A stretch of DNA of 64,000 bases from Bog-473 sp036489775 (GTDB lineage: Bacteria > Actinomycetota > Acidimicrobiia > Acidimicrobiales > RAAP-2): the NCBI GenBank assembly GCA_036489775.1, contig DASXFC010000082.1, positions 113,761 to 177,760 on the forward strand, in the 5' to 3' direction. How positions within the stretch are numbered: the first letter of the stretch is position 1; every line of letters starts with the position of its first letter. A program made the position numbers and the translations under genes. Below, in pieces: positions 8,886-17,948 of this stretch. The notes under the pieces are model-generated. The model worked only from the letters and a program-made list of their open reading frames with translations. It was not told the DNA's origin and did no database searches.

Positions 8886-9545
8886 ATGGAACTGCACGAA
8901 GCGCTTTACACGACGCGCGCGATGCGAAGGGTGCGTCCCGACCCCATCCCGATGGAGGTCCAGGCCCGCATCCTCGATGCGGCTGTCCGGGCTCCCTCAG
9001 GTGGCAATCAGCAAAACTGGCGCTTCCTCTTGCTCGACGACCCGGCCAAGAAGGCCGCCCTCGCCCCCCTCTATCAAGGGGCCATGAGCCAGCTCTGGAC
9101 GTCGGTCTACAAGGCCCAGCTCGACGCTGCCCACGCCAACCCCGACGCCCCCGAGTCCGTCCAGATGTTCAAGGTCCAGCGATCAGCGCAATGGCTGGCC
9201 GACCACTTCGAGGACGTCCCGCTCTACCTGTTCCCCTTCTCCCAACACGACCCAACGGGAGGCTCCATCTACCCCGCCGTCTGGAGCGCCATGCTGGCCG
9301 CCCGGGCGGAGGGCGTCGGCAGCTGCCTGACGGCGCTGCTGCAGTTCTTCCACCCGGCCGAGACGTTGGAGATCCTGGGCGTCCCCACCGACGAGGGCTG
9401 GATCCTTTCGGGCACGGTGAGCTTCGGCTACCCCACCGGCACCTGGGACGTCGCGGCCCGCCGGCCGGTGGATCATGTCTCGCACCGCAACACATGGGGC
9501 AGCCCCGTCGGCTTCGAGGTACCCGCGCCCCTGTGGCCAAGCTGA
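8886..9545 (+). CDS. Nitroreductase family protein
   Basis: 219 residues. The frame is open from 8400, but that part is antisense to the methyltransferase; ATG 8886 has TAGTGT 7 bases upstream. The N-terminus ELHEALYTTRAMRRVRPDPI and the flavin segment VRAPSGGNQQNWRFLLLDD are typical of FMN-dependent NAD(P)H nitroreductases. The C-terminal GWILSGTVSFGYPTG is the conserved GYP region. Such enzymes reduce nitro groups, quinones or other electrophiles. It overlaps the start of the carboxyltransferase gene by 13 bases, so the two are probably an operon unrelated to the neighbouring polysaccharide genes. Confidence 0.92.
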   Translation: MELHEALYTTRAMRRVRPDPIPMEVQARILDAAVRAPSGGNQQNWRFLLLDDPAKKAALAPLYQGAMSQLWTSVYKAQLDAAHANPDAPESVQMFKVQRSAQWLADHFEDVPLYLFPFSQHDPTGGSIYPAVWSAMLAARAEGVGSCLTALLQFFHPAETLEILGVPTDEGWILSGTVSFGYPTGTWDVAARRPVDHVSHRNTWGSPVGFEVPAPLWPS

Positions 9546-11374
9546 GCGACGTCGCGGCGCCGTTCGCCGGCACCGTGCTCCAGGTTCCCGTCACGGCGGG
9601 CGACCGGGTGGCCGCCGGGGCCGTCCTGGTCGTGCTGGAGTCGATGAAGATGGAGCATCTGGTGGAAGCGCCCAGCCCGGGGGTCATCGACTCTGTCCTG
9701 GTGGCGCCCGCCGATGCCGTGCAAGCCGGGGACGTCTTGGTCTCCATGACCGAGGCCGAGGAGGTTGCCACCCCGACGGCCGCCACCGCGGCGGTCGACC
9801 AGACGGCAGCGGGTGCGTTGCGTCCCGAACTGGCCGAGCTGGAGGCGCGGGTGGCCGCCACCCTCGATGCCGGACGGCCGGCCGCCACCGAGCGCCGTCA
9901 CGCGGCGGGACGCCGCACGGCGCGGGAGAACATCGAAGACCTCTGCGACCCCGGCAGCTTCGACGAGTACGGCGCCCTCGTCATCGCGGCCCAGCGGGCG
10001 CGCCGCAGCATCGAGGACCTCACCGCCAACACGCCGGCTGACGGCCTGATCACCGGCATCGGACGGGTCAACGGCGACCTCTTCGGCCAGGACCGGTCAC
10101 GCTGCGCCGTACTGTCGTACGACTACTCCGTCCTGGCCGGCACCCAGGGCCAGGTGAACCACCGCAAGAAGGACCGTCTCTTCGAGCTGGTGCACCGCCT
10201 CCGCCTGCCGGTGGTCCTCTTCGCTGAGGGCGGTGGCGGGCGACCGGGCGACACTGACATGGCGGTCGTGACGGGGCTCGACACCGAGGCCTTCGCCACC
10301 TTCGGGGCCCTCAGCGGCCTGGTGCCCCTGGTGGGCATCGTGTCGGGCCGCTGCTTCGCCGGTAATGCCGCGCTGCTCGGGTGCTGCCACGTCATCATCG
10401 CCACCCCAGACGCCAATGTGGGGATGGGCGGGCCCGCCATGATCGAGGGGGGCGGGCTCGGCGTGTTCGCCCCCGAGGAGATCGGGCCGGTCTCGGTGCA
10501 GGTGCCGAACGGGGTGGTCGATGTCCTCTGCGCCGATGAGAAGGAAGCCGTCGAGGTGGCCCGCCGCTACCTCTCGTACTTCCAGGGGGACGTGACTGAC
10601 TGGGCCTGCGCCGACCAGGAGCGGTTACGCGAGGTCGTGCCACCGGACCGCCGGCGCGTCTACGACGTGCGTCGGGCGGTGGAGCTGCTGGTTGACGAGG
10701 CGTCGCTGCTCGAGCTGCGACCCGAGTTCGCCCCCGGCATGGTGACGGCGCTGGCCCGGGTCGAGGGCCGTGCCGTCGGAGTGATGGCCAACAACCCGCT
10801 GCACCTGGCCGGGGCGATCGATGCGGGGTGCGCTGACAAGGCGGCCCGCTTCTTGCAGCTGTGCGAGGCCTTCGGGCTGCCGGTGCTGTCCCTTTGTGAC
10901 ACGCCCGGCTTCATGGTCGGGCCGGCGGCGGAGGAGACGGCGCTGGTGCGCCACATCAGCCGGATGTTCGTGGTCGGCGCCTCGCTCACGGTGCCCTTCG
11001 CCTGCGTGGTGCTGCGCAAGGGGTACGGGTTAGGCGCCCAGGCCATGGCCGGCGGAAGCTTCCGGCGACCCCTCTTCACCGTGGCCTGGCCGACCGGGGA
11101 ACTGGGCGGGATGGGGCTCGAGGGGGCCGTGCGCCTTGGCTTCCGCCGCGAGCTCGACCTCATCGAGGACCCGGCCGAGCGGGAGACGGCGTTCTCGGCC
11201 ATGGTGGCCCGCGCCTACGAGCACGGCAAAGCGCTCAACGTGGCCACCCATTTCGAGATCGACGACGTGATCGACCCGGCAGCCACCCGAGCCCGTTACC
11301 TGCACGCCCTGCGCTCGTCGCCCCCACGCCCAGCTGGCGAGGGGCAGCGCCGCCCCTTCGTCGATACGTGGTGA
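9533..11374 (+). CDS. Biotinyl-carrier / acyl-CoA carboxyltransferase fusion protein
   Basis: 613 residues from GTG 9533, inside the end of the nitroreductase gene. Residues 5-75 form a biotinyl/lipoyl domain with the motif ESMKMEH and the biotin-accepting Lys at about residue 39. From about residue 95 the protein is a complete PccB/AccD-type carboxyltransferase, with GRRTARENIEDL, the oxyanion glycines of FAEGGGGRPGD and GGPAMIEGGG, and CDTPGFMVG with GGSFRRP in the C-terminal half. It should move CO2 from carboxybiotin to an acyl-CoA. The biotin carrier normally sits on the biotin carboxylase subunit; here it is fused to the transferase and no biotin carboxylase gene is in the window. The acyl substrate is unknown. 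Confidence 0.9.
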   Translation: MAKLSDVAAPFAGTVLQVPVTAGDRVAAGAVLVVLESMKMEHLVEAPSPGVIDSVLVAPADAVQAGDVLVSMTEAEEVATPTAATAAVDQTAAGALRPELAELEARVAATLDAGRPAATERRHAAGRRTARENIEDLCDPGSFDEYGALVIAAQRARRSIEDLTANTPADGLITGIGRVNGDLFGQDRSRCAVLSYDYSVLAGTQGQVNHRKKDRLFELVHRLRLPVVLFAEGGGGRPGDTDMAVVTGLDTEAFATFGALSGLVPLVGIVSGRCFAGNAALLGCCHVIIATPDANVGMGGPAMIEGGGLGVFAPEEIGPVSVQVPNGVVDVLCADEKEAVEVARRYLSYFQGDVTDWACADQERLREVVPPDRRRVYDVRRAVELLVDEASLLELRPEFAPGMVTALARVEGRAVGVMANNPLHLAGAIDAGCADKAARFLQLCEAFGLPVLSLCDTPGFMVGPAAEETALVRHISRMFVVGASLTVPFACVVLRKGYGLGAQAMAGGSFRRPLFTVAWPTGELGGMGLEGAVRLGFRRELDLIEDPAERETAFSAMVARAYEHGKALNVATHFEIDDVIDPAATRARYLHALRSSPPRPAGEGQRRPFVDTW

Positions 11375-11550
11375 GCCGCTGAGCGCGCGGTGAACCGCGG
11401 ACGGATCGTGGCGCGCCGCGCTGATCTTGGTAGTGACGAGACCCAACGATCGTTCGACATCATGCACCTGGCTGTGAGGATTCTGGGTGGTTCTCGGCAC
11501 GGGCTAGACCTCACCAGGCACCGTGGTCGCTGCCGATAGAGTGCGATCGC

Positions 11551-12387
11551 ATGGGAGAGGGAGCGGTGTCGATCTTGATGCCCACGTTCAATTCCGGCGA
11601 CTTCCTGCTCGAGGCGGTGGACAGCGCGGCCTCGCAGCTCGGCCCCGACGACGAGATCGTGATCCAGGACGGGGGGTCGACCGACGGCTCCATCGACACG
11701 GTCCGGGAGCGCTATGCCGACGTTCCCCAGGTCAAGATCGTCAGCGCACCAGACGGTGGGCAAGCGGACGCACTCAACCGGGCCCTGGCCCGAGCGGAGA
11801 ACCCGTTCGTGGGCTGGCTCAACGGGGACGACTGCTACTACCCCGGGGCACTCGAGGCATTCCGGCGGGGCCTAGAACTGAACCCATCGGCCGACATTGT
11901 CCACGGTTCGTGGACGCTCTACACGGAGTCGGGTGAAATCCTGCGTGTCTGCGTCCCCCGCCAGCTGGATCGCGCCGGACTGATGCGCACGCCGCAGATT
12001 TTCACCGGCGCCAGCTATTTCCGGACAGCAGCGGTACGCCAGGCCGGGGGCTTCGATCCCGAGCTCCACTACTGCATGGACATCGACCTCGTGGCCCGCC
12101 TCCTCCAGGGTGGCTCGGTGCCCACCCTGGTCCCCGAGACGCTGGGGGGTTTCCGTTGGTACTACGGGAGCAAGACGGGTGCCCTCGAATTCGGCGTGGT
12201 GCGCGAGTGTCTGAAGATCCGTCGCCGTTACGCCGACAGCGTCGGGTCCTACTTCGAGGCCTACTTCTTCAGCGCCACCCAGGCTGTGACGCAGGCCGCC
12301 ATCCCGCTGCGACGGACCAGGTTGTACGCGCGACTACGAAACCGGGGCAGCAAGGCTGAGCGCGCCGCCGCGCTCAGCGAGTCCTAG
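11551..12387 (+). CDS. Glycosyltransferase family 2 protein
   Basis: 278 residues; TAGAGT lies 8 bases before the ATG. The GT-A fold is clear: VSILMPTFNSGDFLLEAVDS at the N-terminus, VIQDGGSTDGSIDTV, then the DxD-like WLNGDDCYYPGAL. The family's C-terminal acceptor region contains the segment DPELHYCMDIDLVARLLQGG. It resembles cytosolic polysaccharide GT2 enzymes that use NDP-sugars. It is followed after 10 bases by the SGNH-like gene, probably in one transcript. The sugar specificity cannot be read from the sequence. Confidence 0.92.
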   Translation: MGEGAVSILMPTFNSGDFLLEAVDSAASQLGPDDEIVIQDGGSTDGSIDTVRERYADVPQVKIVSAPDGGQADALNRALARAENPFVGWLNGDDCYYPGALEAFRRGLELNPSADIVHGSWTLYTESGEILRVCVPRQLDRAGLMRTPQIFTGASYFRTAAVRQAGGFDPELHYCMDIDLVARLLQGGSVPTLVPETLGGFRWYYGSKTGALEFGVVRECLKIRRRYADSVGSYFEAYFFSATQAVTQAAIPLRRTRLYARLRNRGSKAERAAALSES

Positions 12388-12397
12388 CCCTTCGCCG

Positions 12398-13426
12398 GTG
12401 CCAACCGCACCGAAACCACCGGCCGTGACGGAGGCGGACACGTCCCGCGTGCGGGACCTGAAGCTCCGCGCCCGCTACCGGGCGCGCCGCACACTTGACC
12501 GGCTCGATAACGAGCCCGTCCGGCGCGCTCGGCGCATGGTCAAGGCCCTCCGCACCGACCCGCCGTCTGTGCTGTACGTCGGTGACTCCATGCTGGGCTT
12601 CGTCGCCCCCTACGATGCCGATCAGCGCCGGCTCGATGCAATGGTGTCTGATCAGCTCGGCGCCGACACGTCAATGCACGTCGTGTTCGGCGCCAGTTTC
12701 AATGCCGACATCATCGACGCCTACCTGGGACTGGCCAAGGCCCAAACCCACCGCCCCATCGTGATCGTGCCGGTGTGGGTGCGAGGACGCCTGACGCCCT
12801 TCGTCGAGCACCCGGTGCACGGGCACAAGCGGGCCATGCGCCGGATGCGCCAGGTGAACCCGACCGGACCGACCTGGCGCATCCGCGGTTCGTGGCCCCG
12901 ACCCACGCAGAAGGACTTCGACGAGTTCTACGCCAAGCCCTTCCCGTCGCTGCTCGGCGACAATCTGACGGTGGGCGACCACGTCAAGGCCATCGGCCAG
13001 GCCGAGCGGGAGGGCGACGAGACGGCGCGGCGAAGGGCGCTCTACGCCTATCACTACGGCGGGCTGGTCACTCCGGCCGCGCTGGAAGCGGTCACGCAAC
13101 TCGGGCGCACCGTCCGCGCCCTGGCTTGCCCCACCGTCGTCTACCAAACGCCGCTCCCGGTCGAAACCGGCACGGCGCTGCTCGGCCCCGAGTTCTCCGA
13201 GTACTGCATCAAGAACCTGGCGGCCATCGATGCGGCGTTCCGGCTCGGAGCAGGCGAGGAGTTCGAGATCATCGAGTCGGGAACCAGCTTCTCCGAGTCG
13301 GAGTTCATCGACCCAGGCGACGGCAGCGAACACGTCAATGAACGCGGCCGGAAGCGCCTGGCCGACATGATCGTGCAGGGGGTGAAGCGGGCAACGTCCT
13401 CGCCCCACTCCGACAGCCCGGTCTGA
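12398..13426 (+). CDS. SGNH/GDSL-hydrolase-like protein, copy 1
   Basis: 342 residues from GTG, 10 bases after the GT2 gene. A basic N-terminal region of about 50 residues precedes VLYVGDSMLGF, where Ser64 sits in a GDS block. Near the C-terminus EFIDPGDGSEHVNERGRKRL matches the D-x-x-H block with the catalytic His. There is no signal peptide, so the protein is cytosolic unless exported otherwise. SGNH proteins in polysaccharide clusters often add or remove O-acyl groups. It shares its plan with the protein at 17949, including (P)xxVYQTPLPV/VAYQPPMPI and the (F)IDPxDGxEH ending; this diverged pair looks like one new subfamily. Function is inferred from motifs only. Confidence 0.65.
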   Translation: MPTAPKPPAVTEADTSRVRDLKLRARYRARRTLDRLDNEPVRRARRMVKALRTDPPSVLYVGDSMLGFVAPYDADQRRLDAMVSDQLGADTSMHVVFGASFNADIIDAYLGLAKAQTHRPIVIVPVWVRGRLTPFVEHPVHGHKRAMRRMRQVNPTGPTWRIRGSWPRPTQKDFDEFYAKPFPSLLGDNLTVGDHVKAIGQAEREGDETARRRALYAYHYGGLVTPAALEAVTQLGRTVRALACPTVVYQTPLPVETGTALLGPEFSEYCIKNLAAIDAAFRLGAGEEFEIIESGTSFSESEFIDPGDGSEHVNERGRKRLADMIVQGVKRATSSPHSDSPV

Positions 13427-13500
13427 TCTCACCGCGGACGGAAGCACGGCGCTGATCCCGCCGCTGCAATGGCAGATGCAACGGCGGCGAGGCCGGCCCG

Positions 13501-13540
13501 CCGTGACGGTGACTGGGGCCAGGGCCGGCACCGTTCACGG
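13501..13540. other. Imperfect inverted repeat between SGNH-like and fcl genes
   Basis: CCGTGACGGTG (13501-13511) pairs with CACCGTTCACGG (13529-13540) with one bulged base, around a GC-rich loop of 17 bases. No T run follows, so it is not a typical intrinsic terminator. It may be a transcript-end structure or an operator. TAATCT, 6 bases before the fcl ATG, starts a new transcript just downstream. Confidence 0.35.
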
Positions 13541-13595
13541 CGCTGACAATCCATACCCGGTCTGCCGCCTCGGGGTGCGGATGTAATCTGAGGCT

Positions 13596-14573
13596 ATGGC
13601 GGGTATCCCGAAGGACGCTCCGATCTTCGTCGCAGGGCACACCGGACTGGTCGGGTCGGCCGTCGTCCGCAAGTTGCGAGCGGAGGGGTACGACAACCTC
13701 CTGTCGGCCCGCCGTGATCAACTCGACCTACGGGATCAGGCGGCGGTCAACTACTGGTTCAAGGCCAACCGGCCCGAGTATGTCTTCCTGGTCGCCGGAA
13801 CTGTCGGTGGCATCATGGCCAACTCGACCCGGCCCGCCGAGTTCCTCTACGACAACATGATGATCCATGCCACGGTCGTCCACGCTGCGCACCTCTTCGA
13901 CACCACCAAGTTGCTCTACCTCGGCAGTTCGTGCATCTACCCGCGGGAGGCGCACCAGCCGATCGACGAGGCCCAGCTGCTTCAGGGACCGCTCGAGCCG
14001 ACCAACGAGTACTACGCGATCGCCAAGATCGCCGGCATCAAGCTTTGCCAGAGCTATCGCCAGCAACACGGTTGCAATTTCATCTCGGCCATGCCGACAA
14101 ACCTGTACGGACCGTACGACAACTTCGATCTCACCAGCAGCCACGTGCTCCCCGCGCTCATGCGCAAGTTCCACGATGCCAAGCTGGCCGGATTGACCCA
14201 GGTGGAGATCTGGGGCACGGGCAGCCCGATGCGCGAGTTCCTCCACGCCGACGATCTGGCCGACGCCTGCCTTTTCCTCATGGAGAACTACTCCGACGCC
14301 CAGCATGTCAATGTCGGCACGGGAATCGACATCACGATCCGGGAGCTGGCGGAAACCATGCGAACCGTCGTACATCCCGACGCCGAACTCGTTTTCGACA
14401 CGTCGAAGCCCGACGGCATGCCCCGTAAGGTGCTCGACGTCACGAAACTACAGGCGCTCGGCTGGTCGCCCCGCATCGAGTTCGGTGACGGCGTCCGGAC
14501 CACCTACGAATGGTTCCTGAGCCAGGAGCCGGGCACCATCCGCGGCATTCCCGCCTTGAGCAGCGTCGCCTAG
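13596..14573 (+). CDS. fcl: GDP-L-fucose synthase
   Basis: 325 residues, the family's usual length. The Rossmann motif is FVAGHTGLVGSAVV. The catalytic Ser lies in LYLGSSCIYP, and the Tyr/Lys pair in NEYYAIAKIAGIKL. NLYGPYDNFDLTSSHVLPAL and WGTGSPMREFLHADDLADA are near-diagnostic for Fcl/WcaG. It converts GDP-4-keto-6-deoxy-mannose to GDP-L-fucose with NADPH by epimerisation and reduction. The partner GDP-mannose 4,6-dehydratase is not in the window. TAATCT sits 6 bases before the ATG, so the transcript is probably leaderless. A GDP-L-fucose or 6-deoxy-sugar component of the polysaccharide follows from this gene. Confidence 0.95.
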   Translation: MAGIPKDAPIFVAGHTGLVGSAVVRKLRAEGYDNLLSARRDQLDLRDQAAVNYWFKANRPEYVFLVAGTVGGIMANSTRPAEFLYDNMMIHATVVHAAHLFDTTKLLYLGSSCIYPREAHQPIDEAQLLQGPLEPTNEYYAIAKIAGIKLCQSYRQQHGCNFISAMPTNLYGPYDNFDLTSSHVLPALMRKFHDAKLAGLTQVEIWGTGSPMREFLHADDLADACLFLMENYSDAQHVNVGTGIDITIRELAETMRTVVHPDAELVFDTSKPDGMPRKVLDVTKLQALGWSPRIEFGDGVRTTYEWFLSQEPGTIRGIPALSSVA

Positions 14574-14686
14574 CTCGCTCTCGGACCGCGGAGGGCCCGA
14601 GATTCCGACAATGTCGGTCTCAGTAGTATGAGCCGATCCGACGACCGAGTTTCGTAACCGCGATCGCCCTTCTAAGCGGGAGCGTC

Positions 14687-16891
14687 GTGGCCTGTGGACT
14701 CGGCCTCGCTTCGCCCGCCGCGGCATCCGCCGCATCGCGGGGCGCCACCTATTTGTTCGTTGCTCCCTCGGGCACCGGCAAGGACTGCACGTCAATCTCG
14801 CCGTGCGCCCTGAGAACGGCCCAGGCCGACATCGAGGCAGACCGGACGGCAAAGGGCCACCGCGTCGTCCAGCTCGCCGGCGGGACCTACCGATTGGCGT
14901 CGGCACTGACCTTCGGCTCGGCCGACTCGGGCCGGCCGGGCGCTCCGGTCTCGTACCAGGCCGCACCAGGCCAGACGCCTGTCCTCAGCGGCGGGCAGGC
15001 GATCACCGGATGGAAACTGCACGACCGTACGCGGGACATCTACGTGGCATCGGTGCCCAAGGGGTTCAAGACCCGCCAGCTCTACGTCGACGGACAGCGG
15101 GCCGTCCTGGCCAACGAGGATGCCGGCACGGCCCTGGGCACCATGAAGCAGACGGCGACTGGCTACACCGTCAGCAACCGGGCCATCGACCATTGGTCAG
15201 ATCCCAAAGGCCTTGACTTCTCCTACCCGTCCCAGGGGCAGGACCCGGCCTCGACGAGCGGCACCTGGACGGATTCCTTCTGCGGGGTCGCCGCCGTCGC
15301 CGGTCGGACCGTCACGATGGATGAGCCTTGCTACAAGAACGCCACCACCAACCCCACCCCGGTCGTCGGGCTGCCGGCGTTTGTTGAGAACGCCTATGCC
15401 CTGCTCTCCGGACCAGGACAGTTCTACGTCGACTCTGCGGCCGGTCGCATCTACTACCGGCCCTCGGCCGGTCAGGACATGGCCGAGGCATCGGTGGTCG
15501 CACCGCTGGCCCAGTCGCTCCTTCGGGTCCGCTCAGCGCGCGACCTGCAATTCATCGGGCTCACCTTCGAATACGCCACCTGGACGCCCAGCACTTCCGA
15601 GGGGGTGGTCGATACCCAGGCAAACGAGCTGCAGACCACGGACTACGCCCAGGCCTCGCTGATGCCGAGCGACGTCTCGTTCTCGCACTGCAACCACGTG
15701 CTCTTCGAGCGCAACACGCTGACGCATCTCGGGGGTGCGGCGTTGAGTTTCGATGGCGGGGGTGGTCTCAACGTTGTCATCGGCAACACCATCACCGACG
15801 TGTCGGGCACAGGCATCAACATCGGCGATGGCGACTCCTACACCTCTCCCCCGGTCCATATGGAGTCGGGGGACGTCGTGGAGGACAACGTTGTCCACGA
15901 CGTGGCCGTCGAGTACCAGGGGGGAGCCGGCATCTTCGCCGGCTGGGTCACCAATACCACCATCGACCACAACGACGTGTCCGACGTGCCGTGGGTCGGC
16001 ATCTCGCTCGGCTGGGGATGGAACTCGGCCCCCACCGCCATGGCCAACAACCACATCGACGACAACGTGGTCGAGGACGCTCTGGACTCGTCGATCTTCG
16101 ACGGCGGGGCCATTTACGTCAACAACGGTCAGCGGGCGTCGGGCCATTCGACGATCCGGGGCAACTACGTGCTTGGGGACCCGCTGCCGTACGGCGCCAT
16201 CTACCTCGATTCCGGAGCGTCGAACTACGACGTCGCCGACAACGTGGTGTCGCAGACCTCGACCAACTGGGTCTACCTCCAAACGGGGCCTAACCCGGCG
16301 TCGAACAATACGGTCGAAGATAACTTCAGCAATGCCTCGGCCATGGTTCCCGGCAATTCGACCAACACCGTCACCCAGAACGAGACTGGACTCAAGACCG
16401 AGCCGGCGGCGGCCCAGGCCATCACGGCGGCGGCCGGGCTGCAGGCCCCCTATGCCCACCTGGCGCCGGCGGACGCAGACCTCTCCTCTGGGACCCCGGC
16501 CTTCTCCTCTTCCTCCGCCTCGTCGGCCTACGCGGCCGCCGAGGCCAACGACGGCAACGCATTGAGCGGCTGGATCTCGGCCTCCGGGGATTCCCACCCG
16601 TACTGGGAGACCGATCTCGGTGCCTCCCGATCGCTCGCCTCCATCGCGATACTGCTCCCGCTGGGCAGCGACGTCGCCGCCGAGCGCCGCAACTTCGAGG
16701 TGTGGGTGTCGAACAGCGAAGCGATGACTCCCGGACATTTCACCCTCGCCTGTAGACAGGGCCCGGATCCGGTGCCGTACGGCTCCTCATTCGAGTGCGC
16801 ACTCCCCCTCGGACCCTGGCGCTACGTGGCCCTCGTCAAGACCGATGGCCAACCGTTCGCACTGGCTGAAGTACGGATCTTTGGGAACTGA
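14687..16891 (+). CDS. Secreted right-handed parallel beta-helix protein with C-terminal F5/8 (discoidin)-like domain
   Basis: 734 residues from GTG 14687. Residues about 25-110 resemble the N-terminal cap of pectate-lyase-fold proteins (YLFVAPSGTGKDC, QLAGGTYRLASALTFG). A long central region (about 280-560) has beta-helix rungs with NxI/V repeats (NTLTHLGGAALSFDGGGGLN, HNDVSDVPWVGISLG). The last 150 residues resemble a discoidin fold (SGWISASGDSHPYWETDLG, EVRIFGN end). It is probably an extracellular glycan-binding or glycan-modifying protein. The GTG start removes most of a signal peptide: an uninterrupted hydrophobic stretch is encoded in frame just upstream without any start codon, while an ATG at 14628 is one frame away. 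A one-base frameshift is therefore likely. Confidence 0.8.
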   Translation: MACGLGLASPAAASAASRGATYLFVAPSGTGKDCTSISPCALRTAQADIEADRTAKGHRVVQLAGGTYRLASALTFGSADSGRPGAPVSYQAAPGQTPVLSGGQAITGWKLHDRTRDIYVASVPKGFKTRQLYVDGQRAVLANEDAGTALGTMKQTATGYTVSNRAIDHWSDPKGLDFSYPSQGQDPASTSGTWTDSFCGVAAVAGRTVTMDEPCYKNATTNPTPVVGLPAFVENAYALLSGPGQFYVDSAAGRIYYRPSAGQDMAEASVVAPLAQSLLRVRSARDLQFIGLTFEYATWTPSTSEGVVDTQANELQTTDYAQASLMPSDVSFSHCNHVLFERNTLTHLGGAALSFDGGGGLNVVIGNTITDVSGTGINIGDGDSYTSPPVHMESGDVVEDNVVHDVAVEYQGGAGIFAGWVTNTTIDHNDVSDVPWVGISLGWGWNSAPTAMANNHIDDNVVEDALDSSIFDGGAIYVNNGQRASGHSTIRGNYVLGDPLPYGAIYLDSGASNYDVADNVVSQTSTNWVYLQTGPNPASNNTVEDNFSNASAMVPGNSTNTVTQNETGLKTEPAAAQAITAAAGLQAPYAHLAPADADLSSGTPAFSSSSASSAYAAAEANDGNALSGWISASGDSHPYWETDLGASRSLASIAILLPLGSDVAAERRNFEVWVSNSEAMTPGHFTLACRQGPDPVPYGSSFECALPLGPWRYVALVKTDGQPFALAEVRIFGN

Positions 16892-16975
16892 CCATTGGCG
16901 TCAGTGGCGGCTCAGAAGTACCGAAGAGCGTGAATCACGAGATTCTGCTGCAGAGGACCGGAGTAGCATGCTGCC

Positions 16976-17902
16976 GTGCCCTGGACCTTGGGGGAAACGA
17001 ACCGCATCCGCGCTTCCATGGCGGCGCCATGGACAAAATGGCTGGGCGAACGGACCGTCCAGCGCACCGTCCAGGGCGTACGGCTCACGCTGCCCCGCTC
17101 GCACATGTTGCCCGTGTATGCCAGGGTCAAGCCGAGCTACGGGCAGAACCTGGTGAAACTAGCCGCCGGACTGGCGGCCCATGCCCCCGTCGACCAACGA
17201 CCACTGCGGGTCGTCGACATCGGCGCCAACGTGGGCGACTCCGCCCTGCAGATCAACGCCGCCACCGACGCCCACATCCTCTGCATCGAGGGCGACCCCT
17301 ACTGGGCCGAGTTCTTGCATCGCAACGTCGACCGGAACGCCGCGATCACGGTCGAGGGGGTCCTGCTCCTGCCCGAGGCAAGTGAGCTGGCGGCCAGCAG
17401 CCCGGTGCGGGACCATGGCACCACCCACTTCGTGCAGGACAGTGGCGGTCCAGCGGCGCTGCCTTCGGCCACGGCGAGCGCCCTACGGGCGCGCAACGCG
17501 GACTTCGAGCGAGTGCGCCTGATCAAGTCGGACACTGACGGCTTCGACCCTGTCCTCGTCCCGGCTGCCGCCCAAGCCTGGGCCGACTGTGGACCGGTCC
17601 TTTTCTTCGAGTTCGATCCCGAGCTGGCCCGCAAAGCCGGCTACGAGCCCAACGACATGTGGGGTGTGCTGACCGACCTCGGGTACACCCGGTTGGCCAT
17701 CTGGGACAATGCCGGGGACCCGCTCGGACAGCTTGATATCGGCGCGGCAGCCGAGACTGCGGCCACCCTTGAACCCAAACCCGTCCATCTCGGCTACAAC
17801 TTCTGGGACGTGGCCGCCTGCCGTGACGACGACATGGAGGGTCGCGCTGTCCTCGAACAACTCGTCCCTCTTCGGTTCGACGTGCGCGGAACTCGCCGCT
17901 GA
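16976..17902 (+). CDS. Diverged FkbM-type methyltransferase, copy A
   Basis: 308 residues from GTG, with TAGCAT 6 bases upstream (leaderless). The SAM-binding core is VVDIGANVGDSALQI and CIEGDPYWAEFL. The FkbM acidic motif takes the unusual form IKSDTDGFDPVLVPAAA, followed by VLFFEFDPELA and a C-terminal HLGYNFWDVAAC. The protein at 25049 shares all of these, so the pair forms a subfamily distinct from the FkbM at 5073. The gene is followed by an SGNH-like gene at 17949. O-methylation of a sugar in the polysaccharide is the likely role, by inference from family and context. Confidence 0.85.
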   Translation: MPWTLGETNRIRASMAAPWTKWLGERTVQRTVQGVRLTLPRSHMLPVYARVKPSYGQNLVKLAAGLAAHAPVDQRPLRVVDIGANVGDSALQINAATDAHILCIEGDPYWAEFLHRNVDRNAAITVEGVLLLPEASELAASSPVRDHGTTHFVQDSGGPAALPSATASALRARNADFERVRLIKSDTDGFDPVLVPAAAQAWADCGPVLFFEFDPELARKAGYEPNDMWGVLTDLGYTRLAIWDNAGDPLGQLDIGAAAETAATLEPKPVHLGYNFWDVAACRDDDMEGRAVLEQLVPLRFDVRGTRR

Positions 17903-17948
17903 GGCGAGCATCCCCGGGCCGTATGCCGTACGCCGTACAATGCCTCCC

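Noticed and set aside
15533..16738. 401-residue antisense open frame over the beta-helix gene
   Set aside because: Low-complexity Val/Gly/Arg/Asp composition and no start signal; shadow of the real gene.
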